Shown here: one piece after another, positions 50,482-60,816 of the stretch
Layout: each line of letters starts with the position of its first letter
Numbering within the stretch: position 1 is the stretch's first letter
Assembly (NCBI RefSeq): GCF_003182485.1
Contig: NZ_QGTX01000001.1
Span: 744,001-808,000, forward strand
From: Geodermatophilus normandii
GTDB taxonomy: Bacteria; Actinomycetota; Actinomycetes; Mycobacteriales; Geodermatophilaceae
Direction of reading: 5' to 3'
Length of the DNA: 64,000 nt
The notes under the pieces: generated by a model
The model's input: only the letters and a program-made list of their open reading frames with translations
Database searches by the model: none
What the model was told of the DNA's origin: nothing
Position numbers and translations under genes: made by a program

Positions 50482-51185
50482 GCCCGCTGGCCCTCGCCCT
50501 GGCGCCGGTCCTGCTGGTGCAGGGCGCCGGGGTGCGCCGCCGCACGCCCGTGCTGCCGGAGGCCGCGGGCCCGCGCAGCGGCGTCGTCCCCGGGGGCGCA
50601 CCGCCGCTGACCGTCGCGGTGCTCGGGGAGTCACCCGCCGCCGGGGTCGGGGTGGCCACCCAGGAGGACGCGCTGGCCGCCCGGTTCGCCGCCGCGCTGG
50701 CCGGCCGCGGCGGCCGGGAGGTGCGCTGGCGGCTGTCCGCCCGCACCGGGACGACGGCCGCGCAGGCCCTCGTGCGCCTGGTCCCCGGGCTGGCCGGCCC
50801 GCCCGCCGACGTCGTCCTCGTGGTCCTCGGCGTCAACGACACGCTGCGGCTGCGCGGCCGGGCCGCCTGGCGCCGCGACGTCCGCGCGCTGCTGGACGCG
50901 CTGGCCCCGCTCACCGCGGCGGGCGGCGTCGTGGTGCTCGCCGGGCTGCCGGACGTGGCCCGCTTCCCGACCCTGCCGCAGCCGCTGCGCGGGGTGCTCG
51001 GCCGGCAGGCCCGCGCCCTCGACGGCGAGCTGGAGCGCCTGGTCCGCCCGGGCGTCCGGCACGCGCCCGCTCCGCCGATGGACGGGCCGGGGCTGTTCGC
51101 CGACGACGGCTTCCACCCGAGCGCCGCCGCCTGCCGGGCCTGGGCCACCGCCCTGGCGGACACGGCACTTCCGATGTCGACGTAG
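50478..51185 (+). CDS. SGNH/GDSL-type hydrolase
   Basis: A 235-residue protein of the SGNH fold: block I VAVLGESPAAGVG (the Ser is in GES rather than GDS), block III LGVNDTLRLRG, and block V DDGFHPSAAAC with catalytic Asp and His. The N terminus (LALALAPVLLVQGAGV) is a hydrophobic signal-like segment, so it may be exported or membrane-anchored. It is the last gene of the riboswitch operon, joined to cysG by GTGA, but no B12 role is known for it. Confidence 0.8.
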   Translation: MSPLALALAPVLLVQGAGVRRRTPVLPEAAGPRSGVVPGGAPPLTVAVLGESPAAGVGVATQEDALAARFAAALAGRGGREVRWRLSARTGTTAAQALVRLVPGLAGPPADVVLVVLGVNDTLRLRGRAAWRRDVRALLDALAPLTAAGGVVVLAGLPDVARFPTLPQPLRGVLGRQARALDGELERLVRPGVRHAPAPPMDGPGLFADDGFHPSAAACRAWATALADTALPMST

Positions 51186-51286
51186 CAGTCCTGCTGTCAC
51201 GGCGTCCACCCTTCCCCGTGCACCGGATCGGCCCGGGCCTGCGGTCGGCCTTCCTGCCCGACGCTGAGCCGCAGCCGGAGCCCCCG

Positions 51287-51967
51287 TCAGACGACGCGGG
51301 CGAAGACGACCGTGTTGTCCTCGCTGGCCCCGGCCGCCTCGTCGAACTCCCCGCCGCAGGTGACCAGCGCGAGGTCGGCGTCCGCGGGGTGCCGGTTGAG
51401 CGTGTCGGCCAGCGCGGAGGTGGCCTTGTCCAATCCGGTCACCGGCTCGCCGAGGACCGCCAGCCGCAGGTAGGCGCCGCCGGCGTCGACCAGGAGCACC
51501 TCGTCGCCCGGGGAGAGCTCGGACAGCCGGTCGAACACCGCACCGCCGTCGGCCCCGGCGTGACCGAGCACGACCGCCATCTGCCCGGAGCCCGGGGCCG
51601 GCCCGTCGGACCACCAGGAGGTCGTGCGCATGGACCGCGGCACGTCGTAGCCGTCGACGGTCCGCCCGGTGAACGGGTTCTCGTACTGCACCGTGCCGCG
51701 CGACTCGACCGCGGTGTCGACGCCGATCGCGGGGACCACGATCCGCCCGGGCACGACCGGCCCGTCGGCCGGCGTCCCGGCGGCGGGGAGGGCGGGCACC
51801 TCCCCGGTCGCCGGCACCGCTCCCAGCGAGGTCGCGGGGGTCGGCGCGGCGGTGTCGGCCGCCGGGCGGGCGGTCCACACGAAGACGCCGGCCCCCGCGA
51901 GGAGGACGACGAGGAAGACCAGCAGCGGCAGCCGCTGGCCCGAGAGCTCCCTAGCGACCGACCGCAC
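51287..51967 (-). CDS. Class F sortase
   Basis: A 226-residue membrane-anchored transpeptidase: an N-terminal helix (LPLLVFLVVLLAGAGVFVW), a Pro/Ala/Thr linker, then the sortase barrel with PGRIVVPAIGVDTAV, catalytic His in VVLGHAG, catalytic Cys in LALVTCGGEFD and the C-terminal VFARVV holding the likely Arg. The upstream GTG at 51994 is possible but would deepen the overlap with the previous gene. It overlaps a gene encoding a probable sorted protein, suggesting a dedicated pair. Confidence 0.83.
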   Translation of the reverse strand: MRSVARELSGQRLPLLVFLVVLLAGAGVFVWTARPAADTAAPTPATSLGAVPATGEVPALPAAGTPADGPVVPGRIVVPAIGVDTAVESRGTVQYENPFTGRTVDGYDVPRSMRTTSWWSDGPAPGSGQMAVVLGHAGADGGAVFDRLSELSPGDEVLLVDAGGAYLRLAVLGEPVTGLDKATSALADTLNRHPADADLALVTCGGEFDEAAGASEDNTVVFARVV

Positions 51968-52805
51968 GGGACCGCGCCCGGGAGACGGCGGCACCGGTGC
52001 CGCCGGCGACCAGCAGACCCCCCAGGACGGCCAGCGGGACGGCGGTGCCGGGACCGTCTGTCTCGACGCCCTCGCCGCCGCCGGTGGGGGCGTAGCCGAG
52101 GTAGTGGGCCGGCTGCTCGGCGACCGGCGCGGCCACGGGCACCGCCTGCGGGACCTCGGGCGAGGGCTGCGGTGCGGGCGCGGGGGTCTCCGGCGCCGCG
52201 GGCAGCGCGGGGAGGCACGCCTGGAAGGCCGCGAGCAGCGCCTCCACGTCCGCGGCGACGTCGGCGGCGCCGGTCCCGAGGACGGCGGGGTCCAGCGCCG
52301 GCGGCTGACCGGAGGCGAGCCCGGTCAGGGCGCCCTCGAGGCCGCCGACGAGGTCGCCGAGCGCGACCTGCGGGTCCTGCGACAGGATCCCGTCCAGCAG
52401 GTCCTCGACCCCGTCGGCCACGCCCTGGACGCAGGTCTCCGGCACGCCCAGCGGGGTCAGCAGCGACTGCAGCGCCCCCAGCAGCTCCGGCGGAGCGGGC
52501 GGCAGCGGCCCCTCCTCGGCCGCCGTGGCCGGGGCGCCCTCCGGAGCCGGCGGCTGCGGGGCGCCGGGCACCGGGACGGGCGGGGAGGGGACCTCGCCCC
52601 CACCCTCGCCCCCGCCCTCGCCCCCGCCCCCGGTCGCCTGACCGAGCACGCTCCCCAGGGCCTCCTCCAGCGCGGCCCCCGGAGCGGGCTCCTCGGCCGA
52701 GGCGACACCGGGGCCGGCGACCACCGCGGCGAGCACGCCGGTGACGACGAGCGCCCGTCGGCCGCGCGGCCCGCGGGTCGGGGAACGGTGCGAGGACGGC
52801 GACAA
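51951..52805 (-). CDS. Secreted Pro/Ala-rich surface protein with sorting-type C terminus
   Basis: A 284-residue protein: signal peptide (RRALVVTGVLAAVVAG, cleaved after an ASA motif near residue 37), a Pro/Gly/Glu-rich linker with GGGEGGGEGGGE, a helical core with two Cys (PETCVQGVADGVEDLL and FQACLPALP; possibly a disulfide) and a C terminus with YAPTG at residues 238-242, then a hydrophobic helix and RARSR tail. This is the usual sortase-substrate layout, with YAPTG in place of LPXTG/LAXTG. The gene overlaps the class F sortase by 17 to 44 bases depending on start. Confidence 0.72.
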   Translation of the reverse strand: MSPSSHRSPTRGPRGRRALVVTGVLAAVVAGPGVASAEEPAPGAALEEALGSVLGQATGGGGEGGGEGGGEVPSPPVPVPGAPQPPAPEGAPATAAEEGPLPPAPPELLGALQSLLTPLGVPETCVQGVADGVEDLLDGILSQDPQVALGDLVGGLEGALTGLASGQPPALDPAVLGTGAADVAADVEALLAAFQACLPALPAAPETPAPAPQPSPEVPQAVPVAAPVAEQPAHYLGYAPTGGGEGVETDGPGTAVPLAVLGGLLVAGGTGAAVSRARSRAVGR

Positions 52806-52989
52806 GGGGACCCCCCGGGGATGTCAGGACTGGAGCGGCGTACCTGCCGGGGGGAACGACCGTGACATCGATCGGTGACGGACTCCCCCGTCCTGGCGGC
52901 TCGCCGTCACGCTCCGGAGTGAACGGACCACCGGCCCGCCGGGAGGACCCGCCGCACGCCTGCGGGCGGTGGGGCAGCGGAGCCCTGGC

Positions 52990-53841
52990 TCAGATGTTGG
53001 CGCCGTCCGGCGGAGGGCCGTCCGGGAGGGGCGCGGCCACGCCGCTGCCGGCGGCGTCGGGCGCCGGCATGCCGACCGTGTACGACGTCATCGACAGCGA
53101 CCCGTAGGCGTAACCGTCGACGAGCACCTCCGCCGTCGTGCCCGTGGCGCCGGCCATGCCCGCCACGTAGAGCAGCGGCAGGAAGTGGTCGGGCGTGGGG
53201 ACGGCGAGGTCGAAGTCGCGGTGGCCGTCGAGACGCCCGATCGCGCTCGGGTCGGTGAGCATGAGCTCCCGCGCGGCGGAGTCGAAGCGCTGCGCCCAGT
53301 CGAACCCGGCGTCGGGCAGGGCCCGGCTGACCCCGCCGAGGTTGTGCACCACGTTGCCGCTGCCGACCACCAGGACGCCGTCCTCCCGCAGCGGAGCGAG
53401 CGCGGCACCCATCTGCAGGTGGTAGTCGACCCCCTTGAGCGCGTTGATCGAGAGCTGGACGACCGGGATGTCGGCCTCGGGGAAGGCGTGCAGCAGGACC
53501 GACCACGCGCCGTGGTCGATCCCCCAGCTGTCGCGGTCGGCGCCCACCCAGGTCGGCGAGACGACGTCGGCGACCTGCTCGTGCAGCTCGGGGAGGCCCG
53601 GCGCGTCGTAGGAGACGTCGAAGAGCTCGGCGGGGAAGCCGAAGAAGTCGTGGATGGTGCGCGGGCGCGGCATCGCCGTCACCGCGGTGGCGTGCACGTA
53701 CCAGTGCGCCGAGACGACGAGGATCGCCCGCGGCCGGGGCACCGCACGGCCGAAGGCCCGCCAGGCCTCGGTGTAGCGGTTGCGCTCGAGGGCGTTCATC
53801 GGGTTGCCGTGCCCGATGAAGGCGGCGGGCATGAGGGTCAT
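52990..53841 (-). CDS. LigB-type extradiol dioxygenase, YgiD/DODA-like
   Basis: A 283-residue protein of the class III extradiol ring-cleaving family, similar to YgiD and plant DOPA dioxygenase. Typical segments: AAFIGHGNPMNALERN (His ligand), VVSAHWYVHATAVTAM (His ligands), WGIDHGAWSVLLHAFPEAD and SGNVVHNLGGVSRAL. These enzymes cleave catechols such as DOPA; substrate here is unknown. It shares only a 75-base interval with soxR on the same strand. The 184 bases between its stop and the surface-protein gene hold no recognised feature. Confidence 0.88.
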   Translation of the reverse strand: MTLMPAAFIGHGNPMNALERNRYTEAWRAFGRAVPRPRAILVVSAHWYVHATAVTAMPRPRTIHDFFGFPAELFDVSYDAPGLPELHEQVADVVSPTWVGADRDSWGIDHGAWSVLLHAFPEADIPVVQLSINALKGVDYHLQMGAALAPLREDGVLVVGSGNVVHNLGGVSRALPDAGFDWAQRFDSAARELMLTDPSAIGRLDGHRDFDLAVPTPDHFLPLLYVAGMAGATGTTAEVLVDGYAYGSLSMTSYTVGMPAPDAAGSGVAAPLPDGPPPDGANI

Positions 53842-53916
53842 GCGGCTCTCCTCCCGCGACGGCGATCCGGTCCCGTCCGGATCATGCCCGCCCCGCGGGG
53901 GCTCCGCGAGGTGCGC

Positions 53917-54384
53917 TCAGCCCGCGCGCCCGGCCGGGGGCAGTCGTCGCAGCTGCGGGGACAGCCGCCGCGCGCCGGGTCCCTCGGCGGCCGCGGCGTC
54001 GCCCGGGTTGGACAGCGCGCAGGCCGTCAGCGACAGGCAGCCGCAGCCGATGCACGAGGACAGGCCGTCGCGGAGCTGCTCGAGCGCGGCGATCTGCGCG
54101 TCGAGCCGGTCCCGCCACCCGGCCGACAGCCGCGCCCAGTCGCGGGCCGACGGCGTGCGCCCGTCGGGGAGCGTGGCCAGCGCCTGGCGGATCTCGGGCA
54201 GCGACAGGCCGACGTTCTGCGCGGCGCGCACGAACGCCAGCCGGCGCAGCACCGAGCGGGGGAAGCGCCGGGCGCCGCCGGGCGTGCGGCTGGCGGTGAT
54301 GAGCCCCTCGGCCTCGTAGTGCCGCAGGGCCGACGGCGCCAGCCCCGACCGCGCGGCCACCTCCCCGATCGGCAGCAGCTCCAC
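53917..54384 (-). CDS. soxR: Redox-sensing regulator SoxR
   Basis: A 155-residue MerR-family protein. The N-terminal HTH is LLPIGEVAARSGLAPSALRH, then a dimerisation helix, and a [2Fe-2S] cluster loop with C111, C114, C116 and C122 in SSCIGCGCLSLTAC. Actinobacterial SoxR senses redox-cycling compounds and usually activates nearby oxidoreductase genes. A nearly canonical SoxR box lies between it and the divergent SDR gene. GTG start at 54384. Confidence 0.93.
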   Translation of the reverse strand: MELLPIGEVAARSGLAPSALRHYEAEGLITASRTPGGARRFPRSVLRRLAFVRAAQNVGLSLPEIRQALATLPDGRTPSARDWARLSAGWRDRLDAQIAALEQLRDGLSSCIGCGCLSLTACALSNPGDAAAAEGPGARRLSPQLRRLPPAGRAG

Positions 54385-54395
54385 GGCGCCCCCTT

Positions 54396-54417
54396 GACCT
54401 CAAGTCGACTCGAGGTC
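54396..54417. promoter_or_regulatory. SoxR box
   Basis: gacctcaagtc (54396-54406) and gactcgaggtc (54407-54417) form an 11-bp dyad with a single mismatch; the inner cctcaagt and cgagg fit the known SoxR consensus cctcaagttaacttgagg. A TTGACC -35-like hexamer (54394-54399) overlaps its left edge. It lies between soxR and the SDR gene (start 54431). Confidence 0.85.
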
Positions 54418-54430
54418 CCACGGTAACCGC

Positions 54431-55120
54431 ATGACCTCCACCGCAGTGATCACCGGGGCCTCGCGCGGCCTCGGTCTCGCCCTCGCCACCGAGCTGTCGC
54501 AGCGCGGCTGGCGGCTCGTCCTCGACGCCCGCGACCCCGCCCGGCTCGCCACCGCCGTCGCCGGGCTCCCCCGCCCCGACCTCGTCACCGCCCTCGCGGG
54601 CGACGTCGCCGACCCGGCCCACCGCGCCGTCCTGGCCGCCGCGGCCGGGGACTCGCTCGACCTGCTGGTCAACAACGCCTCGACCCTCGGCCCCACCCCG
54701 CTGCCGCGGCTGGCCGACCTCCCGCCGGCGGCGCTGGAGGACGTGCTGCGCACCAACACCGTCGCCCCGATGGCGCTGCTGCAGGCGGTGCTCCCCGCCC
54801 TCGAGCGCGCCGGCGGGACGGTGGTCTCGGTCAGCAGCGACGCCGCGGTCGAGCCCTACGCCGGCTGGGGCGGCTACGGCGCGAGCAAGGCCGCGCTGGA
54901 CCTGCTGACCGCGGTGCTGGCCGTCGAGCACCCGGCGCTGCGCGTGGTCGCCGTCGACCCCGGCGACATGGCCACCGACCTGCACGCCGCCGCCGACCCG
55001 GGCGCCGACCCGGCCGACCTGGCCGCGCCCGCGGACGTCGCCCGCGCGCTCCTGCACGCACTCGACGGCGACCTGCCCGGCCCCCGCGTCCGCGTCGCGG
55101 ACCTCGAGGGCGCGCGGTGA
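54431..55120 (+). CDS. SDR-family NAD(P)-dependent oxidoreductase, likely SoxR target
   Basis: A 229-residue short-chain dehydrogenase. The NADP motif is VITGASRGLGLALA (6-19), the NNAS motif follows near residue 85, and the YGASK active site lies near 153. Starts at ATG 54431, just after the SoxR box, so it is probably induced by redox stress through SoxR. It ends overlapping the QueA-like gene by GTGA. Confidence 0.87.
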   Translation: MTSTAVITGASRGLGLALATELSQRGWRLVLDARDPARLATAVAGLPRPDLVTALAGDVADPAHRAVLAAAAGDSLDLLVNNASTLGPTPLPRLADLPPAALEDVLRTNTVAPMALLQAVLPALERAGGTVVSVSSDAAVEPYAGWGGYGASKAALDLLTAVLAVEHPALRVVAVDPGDMATDLHAAADPGADPADLAAPADVARALLHALDGDLPGPRVRVADLEGAR

Positions 55121-56151
55121 CCGCCACCACGTCGCGGGGAGCCGTCCCCATGGGCGCGGAGGCCACCGAGCCGCCGGAGCGCCGCGGCACGACCCGCGAC
55201 GGCGTCCGGCTGATGGCCGTCCGCCCGGGCAGCCTCACCCACGCCCGCTTCTCCGACCTGCCCGGCCTGCTCGATCCCGGTGACCTCGTCGTCGTCAACA
55301 CCTCGGCGACGCTGCCGGCCCGCCTGACCGCCCGCCGGGCCGACGGCACGACCACGCCGGTGCACCTGTCGACGACGCTGGACGACGGCACCTGGGTGGT
55401 CGAGGTCCGCCGCCCGGGCGACGACGGCCCCGAGACCGGCCTGGAGCCCGGCGCCGCGCTCACCCTGCCCGGCGGCGTGCGGCTGGTGCTGCGTGCCGGC
55501 TTCCCGGACCCGGCCCGCCCGGGCCGGCTGTGGCGGGCGGCCGCGACCCCGGCCGTCGCCGTCCCCGCGTACCTGGCGCGGCACGGTGCGCCGGTCCGCT
55601 ACCGCCACCTGCGCGGGCCGCTCGCCCTCGACGACGTCCAGAACGTCTACGCCACCGAGCCGGGCAGCGCCGAGAACGCCAGCGCCGGCCGGCCCTTCAC
55701 CGACCGGCTGCTGGTCCGGCTCGTGGCCCGCGGCATCCCGGTGGTGCCCCTGGTCCTGCACGCGGGGGTGTCCAGCCCCGAGCTGCACGAGCCGCCGGCG
55801 CCCGAGCGCTACCGCGTCCCGGAGGTCACCGCCCGGCTGGTCACCGCCACACGGGCGGCCGGGCGGCGGGTGGTCGCCGTCGGCACCACGGTGACCCGGG
55901 CGCTGGAGACGGTCACCGGCACCGACGGCGTCACGCGGCCCGGTGAGGGCTGGACCGACCTGGTGCTCGGCCCCGGCCGGCCGGTGCGGGCGGTGACCGG
56001 GCTGGTCACCGGCCTGCACGAGCCCGAGGCCAGTCACCTGCTGCTGCTCGAGGCGGTCGCCGGGCGGGACCCGGTCGAGCGCGCCTACGCGGCCGCGGCC
56101 GGCACCTACCTGTGGCACGAGTTCGGCGACTCGATGCTCTTCCTGCCCTGA
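55117..56151 (+). CDS. QueA-like S-adenosylmethionine:tRNA ribosyltransferase-isomerase
   Basis: A 344-residue protein of the QueA fold. Typical segments are FSDLPGLLDPGDLVVVNTSA near residue 50, DRLLVRLVARGIPVVPLVLH, GVSSPELHEPPAPERYRVPE and GRRVVAVGTTVTRALETV. QueA makes epoxyqueuosine in tRNA, but no other queuosine gene is visible and the fused SDR-QueA pair under SoxR is unexpected. It may have another target. Start GTG 55117 or ATG 55150. Confidence 0.8.
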   Translation: MTATTSRGAVPMGAEATEPPERRGTTRDGVRLMAVRPGSLTHARFSDLPGLLDPGDLVVVNTSATLPARLTARRADGTTTPVHLSTTLDDGTWVVEVRRPGDDGPETGLEPGAALTLPGGVRLVLRAGFPDPARPGRLWRAAATPAVAVPAYLARHGAPVRYRHLRGPLALDDVQNVYATEPGSAENASAGRPFTDRLLVRLVARGIPVVPLVLHAGVSSPELHEPPAPERYRVPEVTARLVTATRAAGRRVVAVGTTVTRALETVTGTDGVTRPGEGWTDLVLGPGRPVRAVTGLVTGLHEPEASHLLLLEAVAGRDPVERAYAAAAGTYLWHEFGDSMLFLP

Positions 56152-56244
56152 CCGGTGGCGCCCGGCTCCCGTGGCGGCGACGCTGGAGGAGCCGGGACCG
56201 GGCAGGACGTCCCCCTCCCCCGGCGACGACGGCCGGAGGCCGGG

Positions 56245-57399
56245 ATGCCAGGCGCGTGGCTGCTCGGAGCGGACCAGGACGGAACGGCGGGCGGGGACGG
56301 CGGGGACCCGCCCCGGGCGGTGCTGCTGGGGCTGCGCCCCGACACCGCGGCCGACGACGCGGCCGACCCGCTCGACGAGCTCGAGCGGCTGGCCGACACC
56401 GACGGCGTGACCGTCGTCGGGCGGATGGTGCAGCCCCGCGCGCACCCGGACCCCGCCACCTACCTCGGCTCGGGCAAGGTCGGGGAGCTGACCGAGCTGG
56501 TCCGCGACCGCGGTGCCGGGCTGGTCATCGCCGACGGCGACCTCTCCCCGGCGCAGGTGCGCAACCTCGAGGAGCGCGTGGGCGCGCGGGTGGTGGACCG
56601 CACGGCGCTGATCCTCGACGTCTTCGCCCAGCACGCGCGCAGCAGTGAGGGCCGCGCGCAGGTGGAGCTCGCCCAGCTGGCCTACCAGCTCCCGCGGCTG
56701 CGCGGGCAGGGGACCGAGCTGTCGCGGATCGGCGGCGGCCGCAGCGCGGGCGGCGCGGGCACCGGGGTGCGCGGACCGGGCGAGCAGCGGCTGGAGACCG
56801 AGCGCCGGCACCTGCGCCGGCGGATGACGCTGCTGCGGCGTCAGGTGCAGCAGACCGCCGCCCGCCGGCAGCGGACCCGCACCCGGCGCCGCGGCAACCG
56901 GGTGCCCTCGGTCGCGCTGACCGGCTACACCAACGCGGGCAAGTCCGCGCTGCTCAACCGGCTCACCGGCGCCGACGTCCTCGTGCAGGACGCGCTGTTC
57001 GCCACCCTCGACCCGACCGTCCGCCGGGCCCGCACCCCCGACGGCCGGCCCTTCACGCTCACCGACACCGTGGGCTTCGTGCGCCACCTGCCCCACCAGC
57101 TGGTGGACGCCTTCGGTGCCACGCTCGAGGAGGTGGTCGACGCCGACCTGGTGCTGCACGTCGTGGACGCCTCCGCCCCGGACGCCATGGGCCAGGTGAC
57201 GGCGGTCCGCGGTGTCCTCTACGAGATCGGCGCGCGTGACCACCCCGAGCTGCTCGCGCTCAACAAGGCCGACGTCACCCCGCCGGAGTGGATGGCGGGA
57301 CTGTGCGCCGCCTACCCCGGCGCGGTGCCGGTCTCGGCGGTGACCGGGGAGGGCGTGGAGGACCTGCGCGCCGCCGTCGCCCGGGCCCTGGCGCGGTGA
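56245..57399 (+). CDS. hflX: Ribosome-associated GTPase HflX
   Basis: A 384-residue GTPase: an N-terminal HflX domain with ATYLGSGKVGELTELV and GDLSPAQVRNLEERVGARVV, a coiled helical region with GGGRSAGGAGTGVRGPGEQ, then the GTPase core with G1 GYTNAGKSALLN (near 227), G3 DTVGF, and G4 NKAD. HflX rescues stalled ribosomes. ATG 56245 has ggagg five to six bases before; the in-frame GTG at 56155 would extend over the queA tail. Confidence 0.9.
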   Translation: MPGAWLLGADQDGTAGGDGGDPPRAVLLGLRPDTAADDAADPLDELERLADTDGVTVVGRMVQPRAHPDPATYLGSGKVGELTELVRDRGAGLVIADGDLSPAQVRNLEERVGARVVDRTALILDVFAQHARSSEGRAQVELAQLAYQLPRLRGQGTELSRIGGGRSAGGAGTGVRGPGEQRLETERRHLRRRMTLLRRQVQQTAARRQRTRTRRRGNRVPSVALTGYTNAGKSALLNRLTGADVLVQDALFATLDPTVRRARTPDGRPFTLTDTVGFVRHLPHQLVDAFGATLEEVVDADLVLHVVDASAPDAMGQVTAVRGVLYEIGARDHPELLALNKADVTPPEWMAGLCAAYPGAVPVSAVTGEGVEDLRAAVARALAR

Positions 57400-57400
57400 C

Positions 57401-58126
57401 TCACCAGAGGCCGGCGGCGTCCTCCAGGAGCACCTGCCGGTGCGCCGGAGGCCGGGCGGGGCAGGCGGTGCACGCGGCCTCGCCGGGCAGCCGGACCAGC
57501 AGGCAGCAGGAGACGCGGCGGACGAACCGGACGCCGCCGACGTCGGTGTAGCGCGGCGCGGGCATCGGGTCGCCGACGGCCGCGGCCACCGCCGCGGCCA
57601 GCGCGGTCACCGCGCCGACGTCGCCCAGCGCCCGGCCGACGGCGAGCAGCCGGCCGGCCAGCGAGTCGGTGGCCACCGCCCACAGCGGTCGCCGCCGCAC
57701 CCCGCCGGCCGCGGCCACCGCCGCGATCGCCGAGCCGAGGGCCTCGCGCAGCTCCCCCGCCGGGTCCGGCCCGGCCGGCGCCCGGGAGACACCGGCCAGC
57801 ACGGTGCCGCCGGCGATCTCGTACAGGGTGGTGTCGGCCAGCCGCGCCGACAGCGGCCGGCCGGTGGCCAGCCCGGCGGCGACCGGCGTGAGCAGCACCG
57901 CCGAGGCCGAGTACCACCACACCGTCGCGAGCACCCGCCGGTCGGCGCTGCGGTAGCGGCGGCCCAGCGCCGCCACCCGGTCCGCCGTCCACTCCGGGTC
58001 GGCCAGCAGCGCGGCGGGGAACGGGCGGGCCGACGGCGGCGCGAGCAGGCCGAGGCCGGCGGCGCCGGGCACCCGCGCCGCCACGACCGCCTGGGGCCCG
58101 CCGTCCACCGGGTCAGTGTGCTGCAC
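57401..58126 (-). CDS. FhuF-like [2Fe-2S] ferric-siderophore reductase
   Basis: A 241-residue protein whose C terminus has the CC-x10-C-x2-C motif [18 protein letters not shown] that binds the [2Fe-2S] cluster in FhuF-type siderophore reductases. Mid-segment [20 protein letters not shown] and GVSRAP are also typical. The start is uncertain (GTG 58126 or 58108). It is convergent with hflX with one base between stops. No siderophore gene is next to it. Confidence 0.75.
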   Translation of the reverse strand: MQHTDPVDGGPQAVVAARVPGAAGLGLLAPPSARPFPAALLADPEWTADRVAALGRRYRSADRRVLATVWWYSASAVLLTPVAAGLATGRPLSARLADTTLYEIAGGTVLAGVSRAPAGPDPAGELREALGSAIAAVAAAGGVRRRPLWAVATDSLAGRLLAVGRALGDVGAVTALAAAVAAAVGDPMPAPRYTDVGGVRFVRRVSCCLLVRLPGEAACTACPARPPAHRQVLLEDAAGLW

Positions 58127-58229
58127 CCCCGTCGCGGGCGGCTGCCCTCTGCCCGCACGGGCCCTACGGTGTGGGATGGGACACGCGGCCTGCGGCGGTC
58201 CGCGGGCCACCAGACGGAGGGAGCACCAC

Positions 58230-60182
<1,953 letters not shown>

Positions 60183-60191
60183 GCAGCCGGC

Positions 60192-60248
60192 CGCGCGTCC
60201 CGGCTCCTCGCGCACGACAGGGGGAGCCGGGACGCGCGCGCGGCGATC
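60192..60248 (+). terminator. Strong hairpin terminator after acs
   Basis: Perfect 16-bp inverted repeat: 60192-60207 pairs with 60233-60248 with a 25-base loop; the arm contains gcgcgtcccggctcc. It starts 10 bases after the acs stop. No U run follows. Confidence 0.8.
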
Positions 60249-60312
60249 ATGGGGGACGATCCTCGGCAGGCCGTCCGCGGCCGTCCGACTGTCCGACCAG
60301 GGAGGAGCCCCC

Positions 60313-60816
60313 GTGGCCCACAGCGCGTCGTCCACCCAGCCCGCCGCGCGGCATGCCGCCGACGCCGACCCCTCCGTGGGCGCGCTGGTGCAGAGCGCCA
60401 TGGCCGACGTCTCCACGCTGATCCGCGCGGAGATCGAGCTCGCCAAGGCCGAGGTCAGCCGCTCGGCGAAGAAGGCCGGCATCAGCGTCGCGCTGTTCGC
60501 CGTCGCGGGGGTGCTGCTGGCCTTCGCCGGCATCTACCTGTTCGTCACGCTCGCCGAGTTCTTCACCTGGCTCGGCCTGGCCCGCTGGGTCTCCTACCTG
60601 ATCGTCACCGTCGGCCTGCTGCTGGTCGCCGCGGTCGCGGGGTTCATCGGCCTGCGGATGCTCAAGAAGATCGACAAGCCGGAGCGGACCATGGAGTCGC
60701 TGCGCGAGCTGCCCGACGTCATGCACCGCGAGGAGCCGGGCCAGCGCCGCCGGGCGCTGCCCACGGTGAGCAACGGGCGCGTCGAGCGGCGCTCCCCCGA
60801 CAGCTACCTGGTCTGA
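60313..60816 (+). CDS. Phage-holin-superfamily membrane protein (holin-X type)
   Basis: A 167-residue protein: a soluble N terminus with DADPSVGALVQSAMADVSTL, an amphipathic helix IRAEIELAKAEVSRSAKKAG, two membrane helices (SVALFAVAGVLLAFAGIYL and WVSYLIVTVGLLLVAAVAGF) and a basic tail. This is the holin-superfamily III (DUF1469) layout common in actinobacteria; despite the name it is not evidence of a phage. GTG 60313. The stop overlaps a CTG of the next gene by CTGA. Confidence 0.82.
   Translation: MAHSASSTQPAARHAADADPSVGALVQSAMADVSTLIRAEIELAKAEVSRSAKKAGISVALFAVAGVLLAFAGIYLFVTLAEFFTWLGLARWVSYLIVTVGLLLVAAVAGFIGLRMLKKIDKPERTMESLRELPDVMHREEPGQRRRALPTVSNGRVERRSPDSYLV

Noticed and set aside
60313-60816. 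Phage holin or prophage remnant
   Set aside because: The holin-superfamily protein is a common chromosomal membrane protein in actinobacteria. No endolysin, capsid, integrase or terminase gene is near.
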